Below are positions 57,301-64,000 of a stretch of DNA of 64,000 nt, piece by piece. The DNA comes from Pseudomonas protegens CHA0. GTDB lineage: Bacteria > Pseudomonadota > Gammaproteobacteria > Pseudomonadales > Pseudomonadaceae. The notes under the pieces were generated by a model. That model worked only from the letters and a program-made list of their open reading frames with translations. It was not told where the DNA came from and ran no database searches. The position numbers were made by a program, and so were the translations under genes. The stretch covers positions 2,977,001-3,041,000 of the forward strand of contig NC_021237.1 in the NCBI RefSeq assembly GCF_000397205.1, in the 5' to 3' direction. Numbering within the stretch: position 1 is the stretch's first letter; each line of letters begins with the position of its first letter.

Positions 57301-58704
57301 ATGACGACCAGTACTGAACGCAAAGGCATCCAACTGACGCGCTCGCTGAAGAGCCGGCACATTTTCATGCTGTCCCTGGGCGGCGTGATCGGCACCGGGC
57401 TGTTCATGGGCTCCGGGGTCACCATCAACCAGGGCGGGCCCTGGGGGGCGATCCTCTCCTACCTGGTGGCCGGCTTCCTGATGTACCTGGTAATGGTCTG
57501 CCTGGGCGAGCTGTCGGTGCAGATGCCGGTGTCCGGCTCGTTCCAGGCCCACGCCACCAAGTACATCGGCCCGGCCACCGGCTTCATGATCGGCTGGGTC
57601 TACTGGATGAGCTGGGCCACCACCGTGGGCCTGGAGTTCACCGCCGCCGGCATGCTGATGCAGCGCTGGTTTCCCGGGGTGCCGATCTGGTACTGGTCGG
57701 CGCTGTTCGTGGCCTTGCTGTTCGGCATCAACGCCCTGGCCACCAGGGCCTTTGGCGAGGCCGAATACTGGTTCGCCGGGGTCAAGGTGCTGGCGATCCT
57801 GAGCTTTATCGTGGTGGGCGCGCTGGTGATCTTCGGCGTCATCGACCTGCCCAGCGGCGCCCCGGCGCCGATGTTCGACAACCTCAAGGGCGACTCCCTG
57901 TTCCCCAACGGCCTGCCGGCGGTGTTCGCGGTGATGATGACCGTGGTCTACGCCTTCCAGGGCTGCGAGATCATGGGCGTGGCCGCCGGTGAAACCGACC
58001 AGCCGGAAAAAAGCATTCCGCGTGCCGTGCGCAACGTGGTGTTTCGGGTACTGATCTTCTATGTCCTGGCGGTGATGGTGCTGGCGGCGATCATTCCCTG
58101 GCAGCAAGCCGGACTGGTGGAGAGCCCCTTCGTCCAGGTGTTCGACATGGTGGGAATTCCCTACGCCGCCGACCTGATGAACTTCGTGATCCTCACGGCG
58201 ATTCTTTCGGTGGGCAACTCCGGTTTGTATGCCTCCACGCGCATCCTCTGGGCCATGTCCAAATCCGGCATGGCGCCCAAGGCCCTGTCGCCCCTGAGCA
58301 AACAAGGCGTACCCCTGCGCGCCCTGTTCATCACCCTGTGCTTTGCCCTGATCTCGTTGATGACCAGCTTCATCGCTGCCGACACCCTGTTCATGGTGCT
58401 GATGGCGGTGAGCGGCATGGCCGGCACCGTGACCTGGATCGTCATTGCCCTGGCCCAGTACCGCTTCCGTCGCCAGTTCCTGCGCGAAGGCGGGCAACTG
58501 GAGCAGCTCAAGTACCGCGCGCCCTGGTTCCCTCTGGTGCCGCTGCTGTGCATCGTCCTGTGCAGTTCGCTGTTCGTGTTCCTGGCCCTGGATGAAACCC
58601 AGCGTCCGTCGCTGTACTGGGGCTCGGGCTTTATCGCCCTGTGCTACGGCGCCTACTACCTGATGCAGCGCAAACGCCAACTGCAACCTGCAGCCGCCGT
58701 GTAG
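57301..58704 (+). CDS. Amino-acid permease (APC family)
   Basis: A 467-residue permease with 12 predicted membrane segments. The conserved N-terminal LTRSLKSRHIFMLSLGGVIGTGLF is the amino-acid transporter signature, with MSKSGMAPKALSPLSKQGVPL later. It uses the proton gradient for import. It lies between the sensor gene and the hydratase gene, the same relative place as PA4981 in P. aeruginosa; arginine or a related basic amino acid is the probable substrate. GAGGTG precedes the ATG, and a leader peptide and hairpin lie just upstream. Confidence 0.88.
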   Translation: MTTSTERKGIQLTRSLKSRHIFMLSLGGVIGTGLFMGSGVTINQGGPWGAILSYLVAGFLMYLVMVCLGELSVQMPVSGSFQAHATKYIGPATGFMIGWVYWMSWATTVGLEFTAAGMLMQRWFPGVPIWYWSALFVALLFGINALATRAFGEAEYWFAGVKVLAILSFIVVGALVIFGVIDLPSGAPAPMFDNLKGDSLFPNGLPAVFAVMMTVVYAFQGCEIMGVAAGETDQPEKSIPRAVRNVVFRVLIFYVLAVMVLAAIIPWQQAGLVESPFVQVFDMVGIPYAADLMNFVILTAILSVGNSGLYASTRILWAMSKSGMAPKALSPLSKQGVPLRALFITLCFALISLMTSFIAADTLFMVLMAVSGMAGTVTWIVIALAQYRFRRQFLREGGQLEQLKYRAPWFPLVPLLCIVLCSSLFVFLALDETQRPSLYWGSGFIALCYGAYYLMQRKRQLQPAAAV

Positions 58705-58707
58705 GAG

Positions 58708-58976
58708 CCGGCAGGTACACCACTCAGGCTCCCGTAGGAGCCGGCTTGCCGGCGAAGAGGCCCTTGAGCCCTGCATCGCCTGGGCCTGCGCTTTCGCTGG
58801 CAAGCCAGCTCCTACATTAAGCAGGCACATCCCACAGCCCCACCCCGTAGGAGCCGGCTTGCCGGCGAAGAGGCCCGCAAGCCTTGCATCGCCAGGGCCT
58901 GCGCCCACGGGGGCCCAACCACCGCAACTTCCTGCGGTCCTTTGCGCAGCCTCGCAGGCTCGGCAGCGGCTACAGA
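58708..58976. repeat. REP array between permease and hydratase genes
   Basis: Several GTAGGAGCCGGCTTGCCGGCGAAGAGGCC units and inverted arms (GCTGGCAAGCCAGCTCCTAC) at about 58732-58818 and 58845-58911, with a GTAGCCGCTGCC-type arm near 58955-58976. They occupy most of the 490-base gap. The remainder (59000-59194) is AT-rich (ATTGATTCTGATTAATGTC, TTATGTATTTTTTCC) and probably carries the promoter of the hydratase gene. Confidence 0.88.
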
Positions 58977-59194
58977 GCCCGCGCGGGAGGTTGTAGGCGG
59001 TTGTTCGAAGTTGTAACAGAGGAGCCCGAAGCAACGATTGATTCTGATTAATGTCTATTTAAAACAACGAGTTATGTATTTTTTCCAGAATGGAGACAGG
59101 CCTCGATCAACCAATTGCTGCCTTGTTGAACACTCGTTTAGTATGGCCCTCACATCACCTCCCTCACGCCAACCACAATAATTCGAGGACGCAC

Positions 59195-59986
59195 ATGACC
59201 CCTTCATCGTCGCTGCTCAGCCGGGTCGAAGCCGGCGTAGCCTGGATCACCCTCAATCGCCCGGAGCAACGCAATGCTCTGGACATCCCCACCCTCAAGC
59301 AACTGCATGCCTTGCTGGAGCACTGCAACAGCGACCCGGCGGTACGGGTGCTGGTGCTGACCGGCAGCGGCCGCAGTTTCTGCGCCGGGGCCGATCTGGC
59401 GGAATGGGCCGAAGCCGAGGCCCGGGGCGCCCTGGAAAGCTACGGCTGGACCGAAACCGCCCACGCCTTGATGACCTGCCTGCACAGCCTGGACAAACCC
59501 ACCATCGCCGCCATCAACGGCACGGCGGTGGGCGGTGGCATGGACCTGGCGCTGTGCTGCGACCTGCGGGTGGCGGGGCAGTCGGCGCGGTTCAAGGCCG
59601 GCTACACCAGCATGGCCTACTCGCCGGACGCCGGGGCCAGCTGGCACCTGCCGCGCTTGATCGGCAGCGAACAGGCCAAGCGCCTGCTGTTCCTCGATGA
59701 GTTGTGGAGCGCCGAACGGGCCCTGGCCGCCGGTTTGGTCGGCGAGGTGTGCGCCGACGAACAACTGATCGGCAGCGTCAGCGAGCTGGCGGCGCGCCTG
59801 GCCACGGGCCCGACCTTCGCCTTTGCCCAGACCAAGAAGCTGATCCGCCAGGGCGCCGATCGCAGCCTGGCGCAGCAACTGGCCGCCGAACTGGCCGCCG
59901 GCCTGCTCTGCGGGCGCAGCGCCGACGGCGCCGAAGCCCTGCGTGCCGTCAGCGAAAAACGCCCGCCACGTTTCCAAGGGTTGTAG
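59195..59986 (+). CDS. Enoyl-CoA hydratase/isomerase family protein
   Basis: A 263-residue crotonase-fold protein. The oxyanion-hole segments are SGRSFCAGADLAEWAE (residues ~55-70) and NGTAVGGGMDLALCCDLRVA (~109-128). The usual catalytic Glu position is replaced by Asp in YSPDAGASW, so the reaction may differ from standard hydration. ATG 59195 follows GAGGAC. In the arginine transaminase locus of P. aeruginosa such genes (PA4978-4980) are adjacent to aruI; the product may degrade a downstream acyl-CoA. Confidence 0.88.
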   Translation: MTPSSSLLSRVEAGVAWITLNRPEQRNALDIPTLKQLHALLEHCNSDPAVRVLVLTGSGRSFCAGADLAEWAEAEARGALESYGWTETAHALMTCLHSLDKPTIAAINGTAVGGGMDLALCCDLRVAGQSARFKAGYTSMAYSPDAGASWHLPRLIGSEQAKRLLFLDELWSAERALAAGLVGEVCADEQLIGSVSELAARLATGPTFAFAQTKKLIRQGADRSLAQQLAAELAAGLLCGRSADGAEALRAVSEKRPPRFQGL

Positions 59987-60001
59987 GGGCGGTCGGGCGG
60001 C

Positions 60002-60135
60002 GTTCCGCTTGCCGGCGAAAGGGCCCCTGGGCCATGTGCCCATTTTGTAGGAGCCGGCTTGCCGGCGAAGGCGCCCGCAAGAACAGCGCCTGATTCAAGG
60101 GCCCGTTCGCCAGAAAGCTGGCTCCTACGGGACGG
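60002..60135. repeat. REP elements between the hydratase and dehydrogenase genes
   Basis: CGCTTGCCGGCGAAAGGGCCC at 60007-60027, GTAGGAGCCGGCTTGCCGGCGAAGG at 60047-60071, and an inverted arm AGAAAGCTGGCTCCTAC at 60112-60128. Confidence 0.85.
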
Positions 60136-60205
60136 TGTTTTTCGCCAGATCGTCCTGCCAGATCACTCGTTTTTTTTGCACCGTCAATCACTCACAGGTA
60201 GCGCC

Positions 60206-61366
60206 ATGAATTTCCAACTCAGCCAAGAACAAGAAATGTTGGTGGACGCGGTTCGCAGTTTTGTCAGCAAGGAGTTGCTGCCCCACGAAGAGGCGGTGGA
60301 CCGCGCCGATGAGGTCAGCGCCGACCTCGCCGGGGAGATCCGCAGCAAGGCCATCGCCGCTGGCTTCTATGCCTTCAACATGCCGGAAGAAGTGGGTGGC
60401 GGCGGCCTGGACTACCTGTCCCAGGCGCTGATCGAGCGTGAGCTGGCCAAGTGTTCCTGGGCCCTGCATGTGTTCGTTGCCCGGCCTTCGAAAATCCTCA
60501 TGGCCTGTACCGGCTCGCAGATCGGCGACTACCTGCTGCCCTGTGTGCAAGGGCGCAAGGTCGACTGCTTCGCCCTGACCGAACCCGGCGCCGGTTCCGA
60601 TGCCAATGCGATCAAGACCCGCGCCGTGCGCGACGGCGGCGACTTTGTGCTTAACGGCAGCAAGCACTTCATCAGCCACGCCGGGCATGCGGATTTCGCC
60701 ATTGTCTTTGCGGTCACCGGCACCTATGAGCACAACGGCCGTCAGCGCAACGCGGTGACTTCGTTCCTGGTGGATCGCGACACCCCGGGCCTGACCATCC
60801 GCCGTGGCCCCAAGTGCGTGAGCAACCGTGGCTACCACACCTTCGAGATGTTCTTCGACGACTGCCGGGTACCGGCTTCCAAGGTGCTGGGGGAGGTGGG
60901 CAAGGGTTGGGAAGTGGCCAACGCCTGGCTCACCGCCGGGCGAGTGATGGTGGCGGCCAACTGCGTGGGGCAGGCCCAGCGCGCCCTGGATGCCTCCCTG
61001 CAATGGGCGGCGGATCGCAAGCAGTTCGGTCAGGCCATCGGCAGTTACCAGGGGGTGTCGTTCAAGCTGGCGGACATGGCCACGCAGATCCGCGCCGCCG
61101 AGCTGTTGACCCTGCACACCGCCTGGAAGATGGACCAGGGCAGCATGACCGACGGCGAGGCCGGCATGGCCAAGCTGTTCGCCAGTGAAGTGCTGGGCCG
61201 GGTGGCCGACGAGGCGGTGCAGATCTACGGCGGCATGGGCCTGATGGACGAAGGCCCGGTGGAACGCATCTGGCGCAATGCGCGGATCGAGCGCATCTGG
61301 GAAGGCACTTCGGAGATCCAGCGCCACATCATTTCCCGTGAACTGCTGCGGCCGCTGATGCGCTGA
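60206..61366 (+). CDS. Acyl-CoA dehydrogenase
   Basis: A 386-residue FAD acyl-CoA dehydrogenase. Conserved segments are CFALTEPGAGSDANAI, QIYGGMGLMDEGPVERIWR, and Glu366 in the WEGTSEIQ motif, the catalytic base. It starts MNFQLSQEQEMLVDAVRSF. It oxidises an acyl-CoA to the enoyl-CoA, which fits the hydratase gene upstream. It is distinct from the fragment at the window start. The CoA synthetase gene follows by 21 bases, so these are one operon. By synteny it belongs to the arginine (guanidinobutyrate-side) pathway region. Confidence 0.92.
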   Translation: MNFQLSQEQEMLVDAVRSFVSKELLPHEEAVDRADEVSADLAGEIRSKAIAAGFYAFNMPEEVGGGGLDYLSQALIERELAKCSWALHVFVARPSKILMACTGSQIGDYLLPCVQGRKVDCFALTEPGAGSDANAIKTRAVRDGGDFVLNGSKHFISHAGHADFAIVFAVTGTYEHNGRQRNAVTSFLVDRDTPGLTIRRGPKCVSNRGYHTFEMFFDDCRVPASKVLGEVGKGWEVANAWLTAGRVMVAANCVGQAQRALDASLQWAADRKQFGQAIGSYQGVSFKLADMATQIRAAELLTLHTAWKMDQGSMTDGEAGMAKLFASEVLGRVADEAVQIYGGMGLMDEGPVERIWRNARIERIWEGTSEIQRHIISRELLRPLMR

Positions 61367-61387
61367 GCGCCCTGGAGAATTGCCGTC

Positions 61388-63487
61388 ATGTCCCAGACTC
61401 TACGTGACAATCTCAAGCGCCTGCTGGCCCCAAGGCACCTGGCCTTCGTCGGTGGGCGCAGCATGGCCCGGGCCCTCAAGCGCTGCGCCGAAGACGGGTT
61501 TACCGGGCCCATGTGGCTGGTCAACCCGCAGCATGCCGAGCTCGATGGCGTGCCCTGTGTGGCCAGCATCGAACAGCTGCCCTGCGGCCCGGATGCGGTG
61601 TTCGTCGCCACCAACCGCGAGCTGACCCTGACCTGCGTCGCGGCGCTGGCGGCCAAGGGCGCGGGTGGGGCGATCTGTTATGCCTCGGGCTTTGCCGAAA
61701 CCGGCGCCGAGGGCCAGGCCCTGCAACAGCAATTACTGCAGGCCGCAGGCGACATGGCGCTGCTGGGCCCTAACTGCTACGGCCTGCTGGACTACCTGCA
61801 CAGCGCCGCGCTGTGGCCGGTGGCCCATGGCGGTCAACCCGTGGAACGCGGTGTGGCGGTGCTGACCCAGAGCGGCAACTTTGCCTACAACCTGTCCATG
61901 AGCGATCGCTCGCTGCCGGTGGCCTACATGGCGTCGGTGGGCAATCAGGCGCAGCTGGGCATTGCCGAACTGATGGACGTGCTGCTGGACGAACCACGGG
62001 TCACGGCCATCGGCCTGCACCTGGAAGGCCTGAAGAACGTGCCGGGTTTTGCCCGGGCGGCGCATAAAGCCCTGGAGAAGGGCATTCCGATCATTGCCCT
62101 GAAGACCGGGGTGTCGCAGATCGGCGCCGAACTGGCCTTGAGTCACACCAGTTCGCTGTCGGGTTCCGATGCCTTGTACGACGCGTTGTTCCAGCGCCTG
62201 GGGGTGATCCGGGTCAGCGGCCCGGTGAGTTTTGTCGAAACCCTGAAGGCCGCCTCTTGCGGGCAGTTGCCGGCCGGCCCGCACCTGATGGCCCTGGCCT
62301 GTTCCGGGGGGGACGCCGGGCTGATCGCCGACTACGCCGAGCGCAACGGCTTGCAACTGCCCAAGCTGGATGCCGGGCAGTGCGCCGAGTTGGCCCAGGT
62401 GCTGCCGGGCTACGCCAATCTGGTCAACCCGCTGGATTTCACCACCGCGATCTGGGGCGACGCCACGGCCTTGCAAGCCATGCTCGACACGGCGCTGCGT
62501 ACCGAGGCCGACAGCGCCATGCTGGTGCTGGATTACCCGGCCGAGTTCACCGGCGAGCGCAAGGAGTGCGACCTGCTGCTGGAGCTGTTCTGCGCGGCGC
62601 TGCAACGCCACGGCAAGCGCGGTTTTGTCACCTCGGCCTTTCCCGAGCTGCTGCCGGCCAGCGCCCGCGAGCGTTTGCACGGCCACGGCATTCCCGCCTT
62701 GCAAGGGGTGGAGGACGGTCTGGCGGCCTGGGGCCGGATCGTCGCCTATCAACAGCGCCGTCCGGCACTGCTGGCCCTGGGGGAGTCGGCCCTGGTGCCG
62801 CTGTGCCCGCAGGCCCTCCACGGCGCCAGCGTGCTGCTGGACGAGTGGCAGTCCAAACAGGCCTTGCGCGGCTTCGGCCTGAGTATCCCGGACGGTGTGC
62901 TGAGCACCCCCGAGCAGGCCCTGAGCGCGGCGGCTGCTGTCGGTTATCCGCTGGTGCTCAAGGCGGTCAGCGCGCAGTTGCCGCACAAGACCGAGGCCGG
63001 GGCGGTGGCCCTGAATCTTAAGGACCCTGAAGCCCTGAGCGCGGCCCTGCGCCTGATGCGCACGCGGATCGCCGAGCATGCGCCCAGCGTGGCTTTTGAG
63101 CGGGTGTTGCTGGAGCCCATGGCCGCGCCGCCCCTGGCGGAGCTGATTGTCGGCATCAAGCGTGAGAACGACTTCGCTCTGGCCTTGGTGATCGGTGCTG
63201 GCGGGGTGCTGGTGGAACTGCTCAAGGACAGTCGCAGCCTGCTGCTGCCCACCACCGAAGGGGCGATCCGCCAGGCCCTGCTCAGCCTGCGCAGCGCCGC
63301 CTTGCTGCAAGGCTTTCGCGGGCGCCCGACGGCTGATCTTGAAGCCCTGGTGGCGGCCATTGGCGCGGTGGCGGACTACGCTTGCGAACACGCCGGGCAA
63401 CTGCTGGAACTGGATGTGAACCCATTGTTGGTCGGTGCCCAGGGCACCGTCGCGGTCGATGCGTTGATTCGCCTTGGCCAGGCTTGA
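61388..63487 (+). CDS. ATP-grasp acyl-CoA synthetase (ADP-forming acetate--CoA ligase family)
   Basis: A 699-residue fused acyl-CoA synthetase. The N-terminal CoA-binding Rossmann domain contains HLAFVGGRSMARALKRC; the succinyl-CoA-ligase-like domain follows with VAVLTQSGNFAYNLSM. His253 in LALSHTSSLSGSDALYD is the probable phosphohistidine. The ATP-grasp domain occupies the last ~230 residues (PLVLKAVSAQLPHKTEAGAV). Such enzymes activate acids to CoA esters with ATP. It lies 21 bases after the dehydrogenase gene and 10 before aruI, in one operon, and could activate the acid derived from arginine (4-guanidinobutyrate or a product). Confidence 0.9.
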   Translation: MSQTLRDNLKRLLAPRHLAFVGGRSMARALKRCAEDGFTGPMWLVNPQHAELDGVPCVASIEQLPCGPDAVFVATNRELTLTCVAALAAKGAGGAICYASGFAETGAEGQALQQQLLQAAGDMALLGPNCYGLLDYLHSAALWPVAHGGQPVERGVAVLTQSGNFAYNLSMSDRSLPVAYMASVGNQAQLGIAELMDVLLDEPRVTAIGLHLEGLKNVPGFARAAHKALEKGIPIIALKTGVSQIGAELALSHTSSLSGSDALYDALFQRLGVIRVSGPVSFVETLKAASCGQLPAGPHLMALACSGGDAGLIADYAERNGLQLPKLDAGQCAELAQVLPGYANLVNPLDFTTAIWGDATALQAMLDTALRTEADSAMLVLDYPAEFTGERKECDLLLELFCAALQRHGKRGFVTSAFPELLPASARERLHGHGIPALQGVEDGLAAWGRIVAYQQRRPALLALGESALVPLCPQALHGASVLLDEWQSKQALRGFGLSIPDGVLSTPEQALSAAAAVGYPLVLKAVSAQLPHKTEAGAVALNLKDPEALSAALRLMRTRIAEHAPSVAFERVLLEPMAAPPLAELIVGIKRENDFALALVIGAGGVLVELLKDSRSLLLPTTEGAIRQALLSLRSAALLQGFRGRPTADLEALVAAIGAVADYACEHAGQLLELDVNPLLVGAQGTVAVDALIRLGQA

Positions 63488-63497
63488 GGAGAGAGAC

Positions 63498-64000
63498 ATG
63501 CACGATCAGACCTTGACCGGTGGCCAGGCCCTGGTGCGCCTGCTGGCCGGCTACGGCGTCGACACGGTGTTCGGCATTCCCGGGGTGCACACCCTGGAGT
63601 TGTATCGCGGGCTGCCCGGCAGCGGCATCCGCCATGTGCTGACCCGGCATGAGCAGGGCGCGGGCTTCATGGCCGACGGTTACGCCCGGGTCAGTGGCAA
63701 GCCCGGGGTGTGTTTCGTCATCAGCGGCCCGGGGGTGACCAACGTCGCCACGCCGATTGGCCAGGCTTATGCCGACTCGATCCCGCTGCTGGTGATTTCC
63801 AGCGTCAACCACAGCGCCAGCCTGGGCAAGGGCTGCGGCTCGCTGCACGAAACCCAGGACCAGCGCGCCATCACTGCGCCTATCACCGCCTTTTCGGCCC
63901 TGGCCCTGAGCCCGGAAGATCTGCCGGAACTGATCGCCCGGGCCTTTGCCGTGTTCGACAGCGAGCGCCCGCGCCCGGTGCACATCAGCGTGCCCCTGGA
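63498..64000 (+). CDS. aruI: Thiamine-diphosphate enzyme, 5-guanidino-2-oxopentanoate decarboxylase (AruI-like), N-terminal part
   Basis: The first 167 residues of a ThDP enzyme, cut by the window end. It opens with QALVRLLAGYGVDTVFGIPG; Glu52 in TRHEQGAGFMADGYAR is the conserved glutamate that activates ThDP. PGVTNVATPIGQAYADSIPLL follows. In P. aeruginosa AruI decarboxylates the 2-keto acid made from arginine by the transaminase AruH. The AruRS-like pair, permease, hydratase and dehydrogenase genes upstream support the assignment; the family also includes acetolactate synthases. aruH is not in the window. Confidence 0.85.
   Translation, partial: MHDQTLTGGQALVRLLAGYGVDTVFGIPGVHTLELYRGLPGSGIRHVLTRHEQGAGFMADGYARVSGKPGVCFVISGPGVTNVATPIGQAYADSIPLLVISSVNHSASLGKGCGSLHETQDQRAITAPITAFSALALSPEDLPELIARAFAVFDSERPRPVHISVPL

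Overview
The window is high-GC bacterial chromosome, almost certainly from a fluorescent-group Pseudomonas (fluorescens/protegens/chlororaphis type). The evidence is the dispersed REP elements of the GTAGGAGCCGGCTTGCCGGCGAA type, the pfeRSAE enterobactin-uptake locus, an arginine transaminase (aru) type locus, an itaconate-type CoA catabolic cluster and several Pseudomonas-typical small families (DUF3077, DUF2239, DUF3079). I saw no rRNA, tRNA, CRISPR array, integrase or transposase gene. The sequence starts inside an acyl-CoA dehydrogenase gene and ends inside an aruI-like gene.

Layout. 1-4150: acyl-CoA dehydrogenase, MmgE/PrpD protein, class III CoA transferase (Ict-like) and CitE/HpcH lyase (Ccl-like), resembling the P. 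aeruginosa itaconate cluster. The matching TRAP transporter (9455-12426) is separated from it by an HD hydrolase, a tautomerase, an amidase, an orphan polyamine-type binding protein and an AraC regulator. 12658-18745: AlkA-type glycosylase, then pfeE-pfeA-pfeS-pfeR (minus strand). 18928-33242: a mosaic of small operons, including a YheO-type regulator with a PhzF protein, coupled small lipoproteins, UPF0149, MaoC, two LysE exporters, an Lrp regulator, DUF3079/DUF2239 with a striking double palindrome, a PixA/AidA protein, PrpF, a phosphatase with a WapI-like protein, an XRE regulator and an HD phosphohydrolase. 33457-39583: katG, small exported proteins, a GDSL hydrolase and a PhyH dioxygenase.

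39681-47588 is the most unusual part. A structured leader (two perfect hairpins) precedes a 32-residue Cys-rich peptide gene that is translationally coupled to a DUF3077 gene. Next comes a single gene of about 6.4 kb with visibly lower GC than its surroundings. It encodes a 2142-residue protein with an N-terminal nuclease-like domain, a STAND/NACHT-type P-loop ATPase and a very long C-terminal region, the architecture of a one-gene Avs-like anti-phage system. Related repeat sequence lies on both sides, and a possibly truncated small gene follows.

47474-52309: an XRE-cupin regulator, an FMN/4Fe-4S/FAD oxidoreductase, a spermidine/putrescine-type binding protein and a class II aldolase, probably one catabolic locus of unknown substrate. 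52591: a BetI-like TetR regulator. 53313-64000: AruR-like response regulator, periplasmic binding protein, AruS-like hybrid kinase, amino-acid permease (preceded by a leader peptide and hairpin), enoyl-CoA hydratase, acyl-CoA dehydrogenase, ATP-grasp acyl-CoA synthetase and AruI, together an arginine transaminase pathway locus with its sensor and uptake system.
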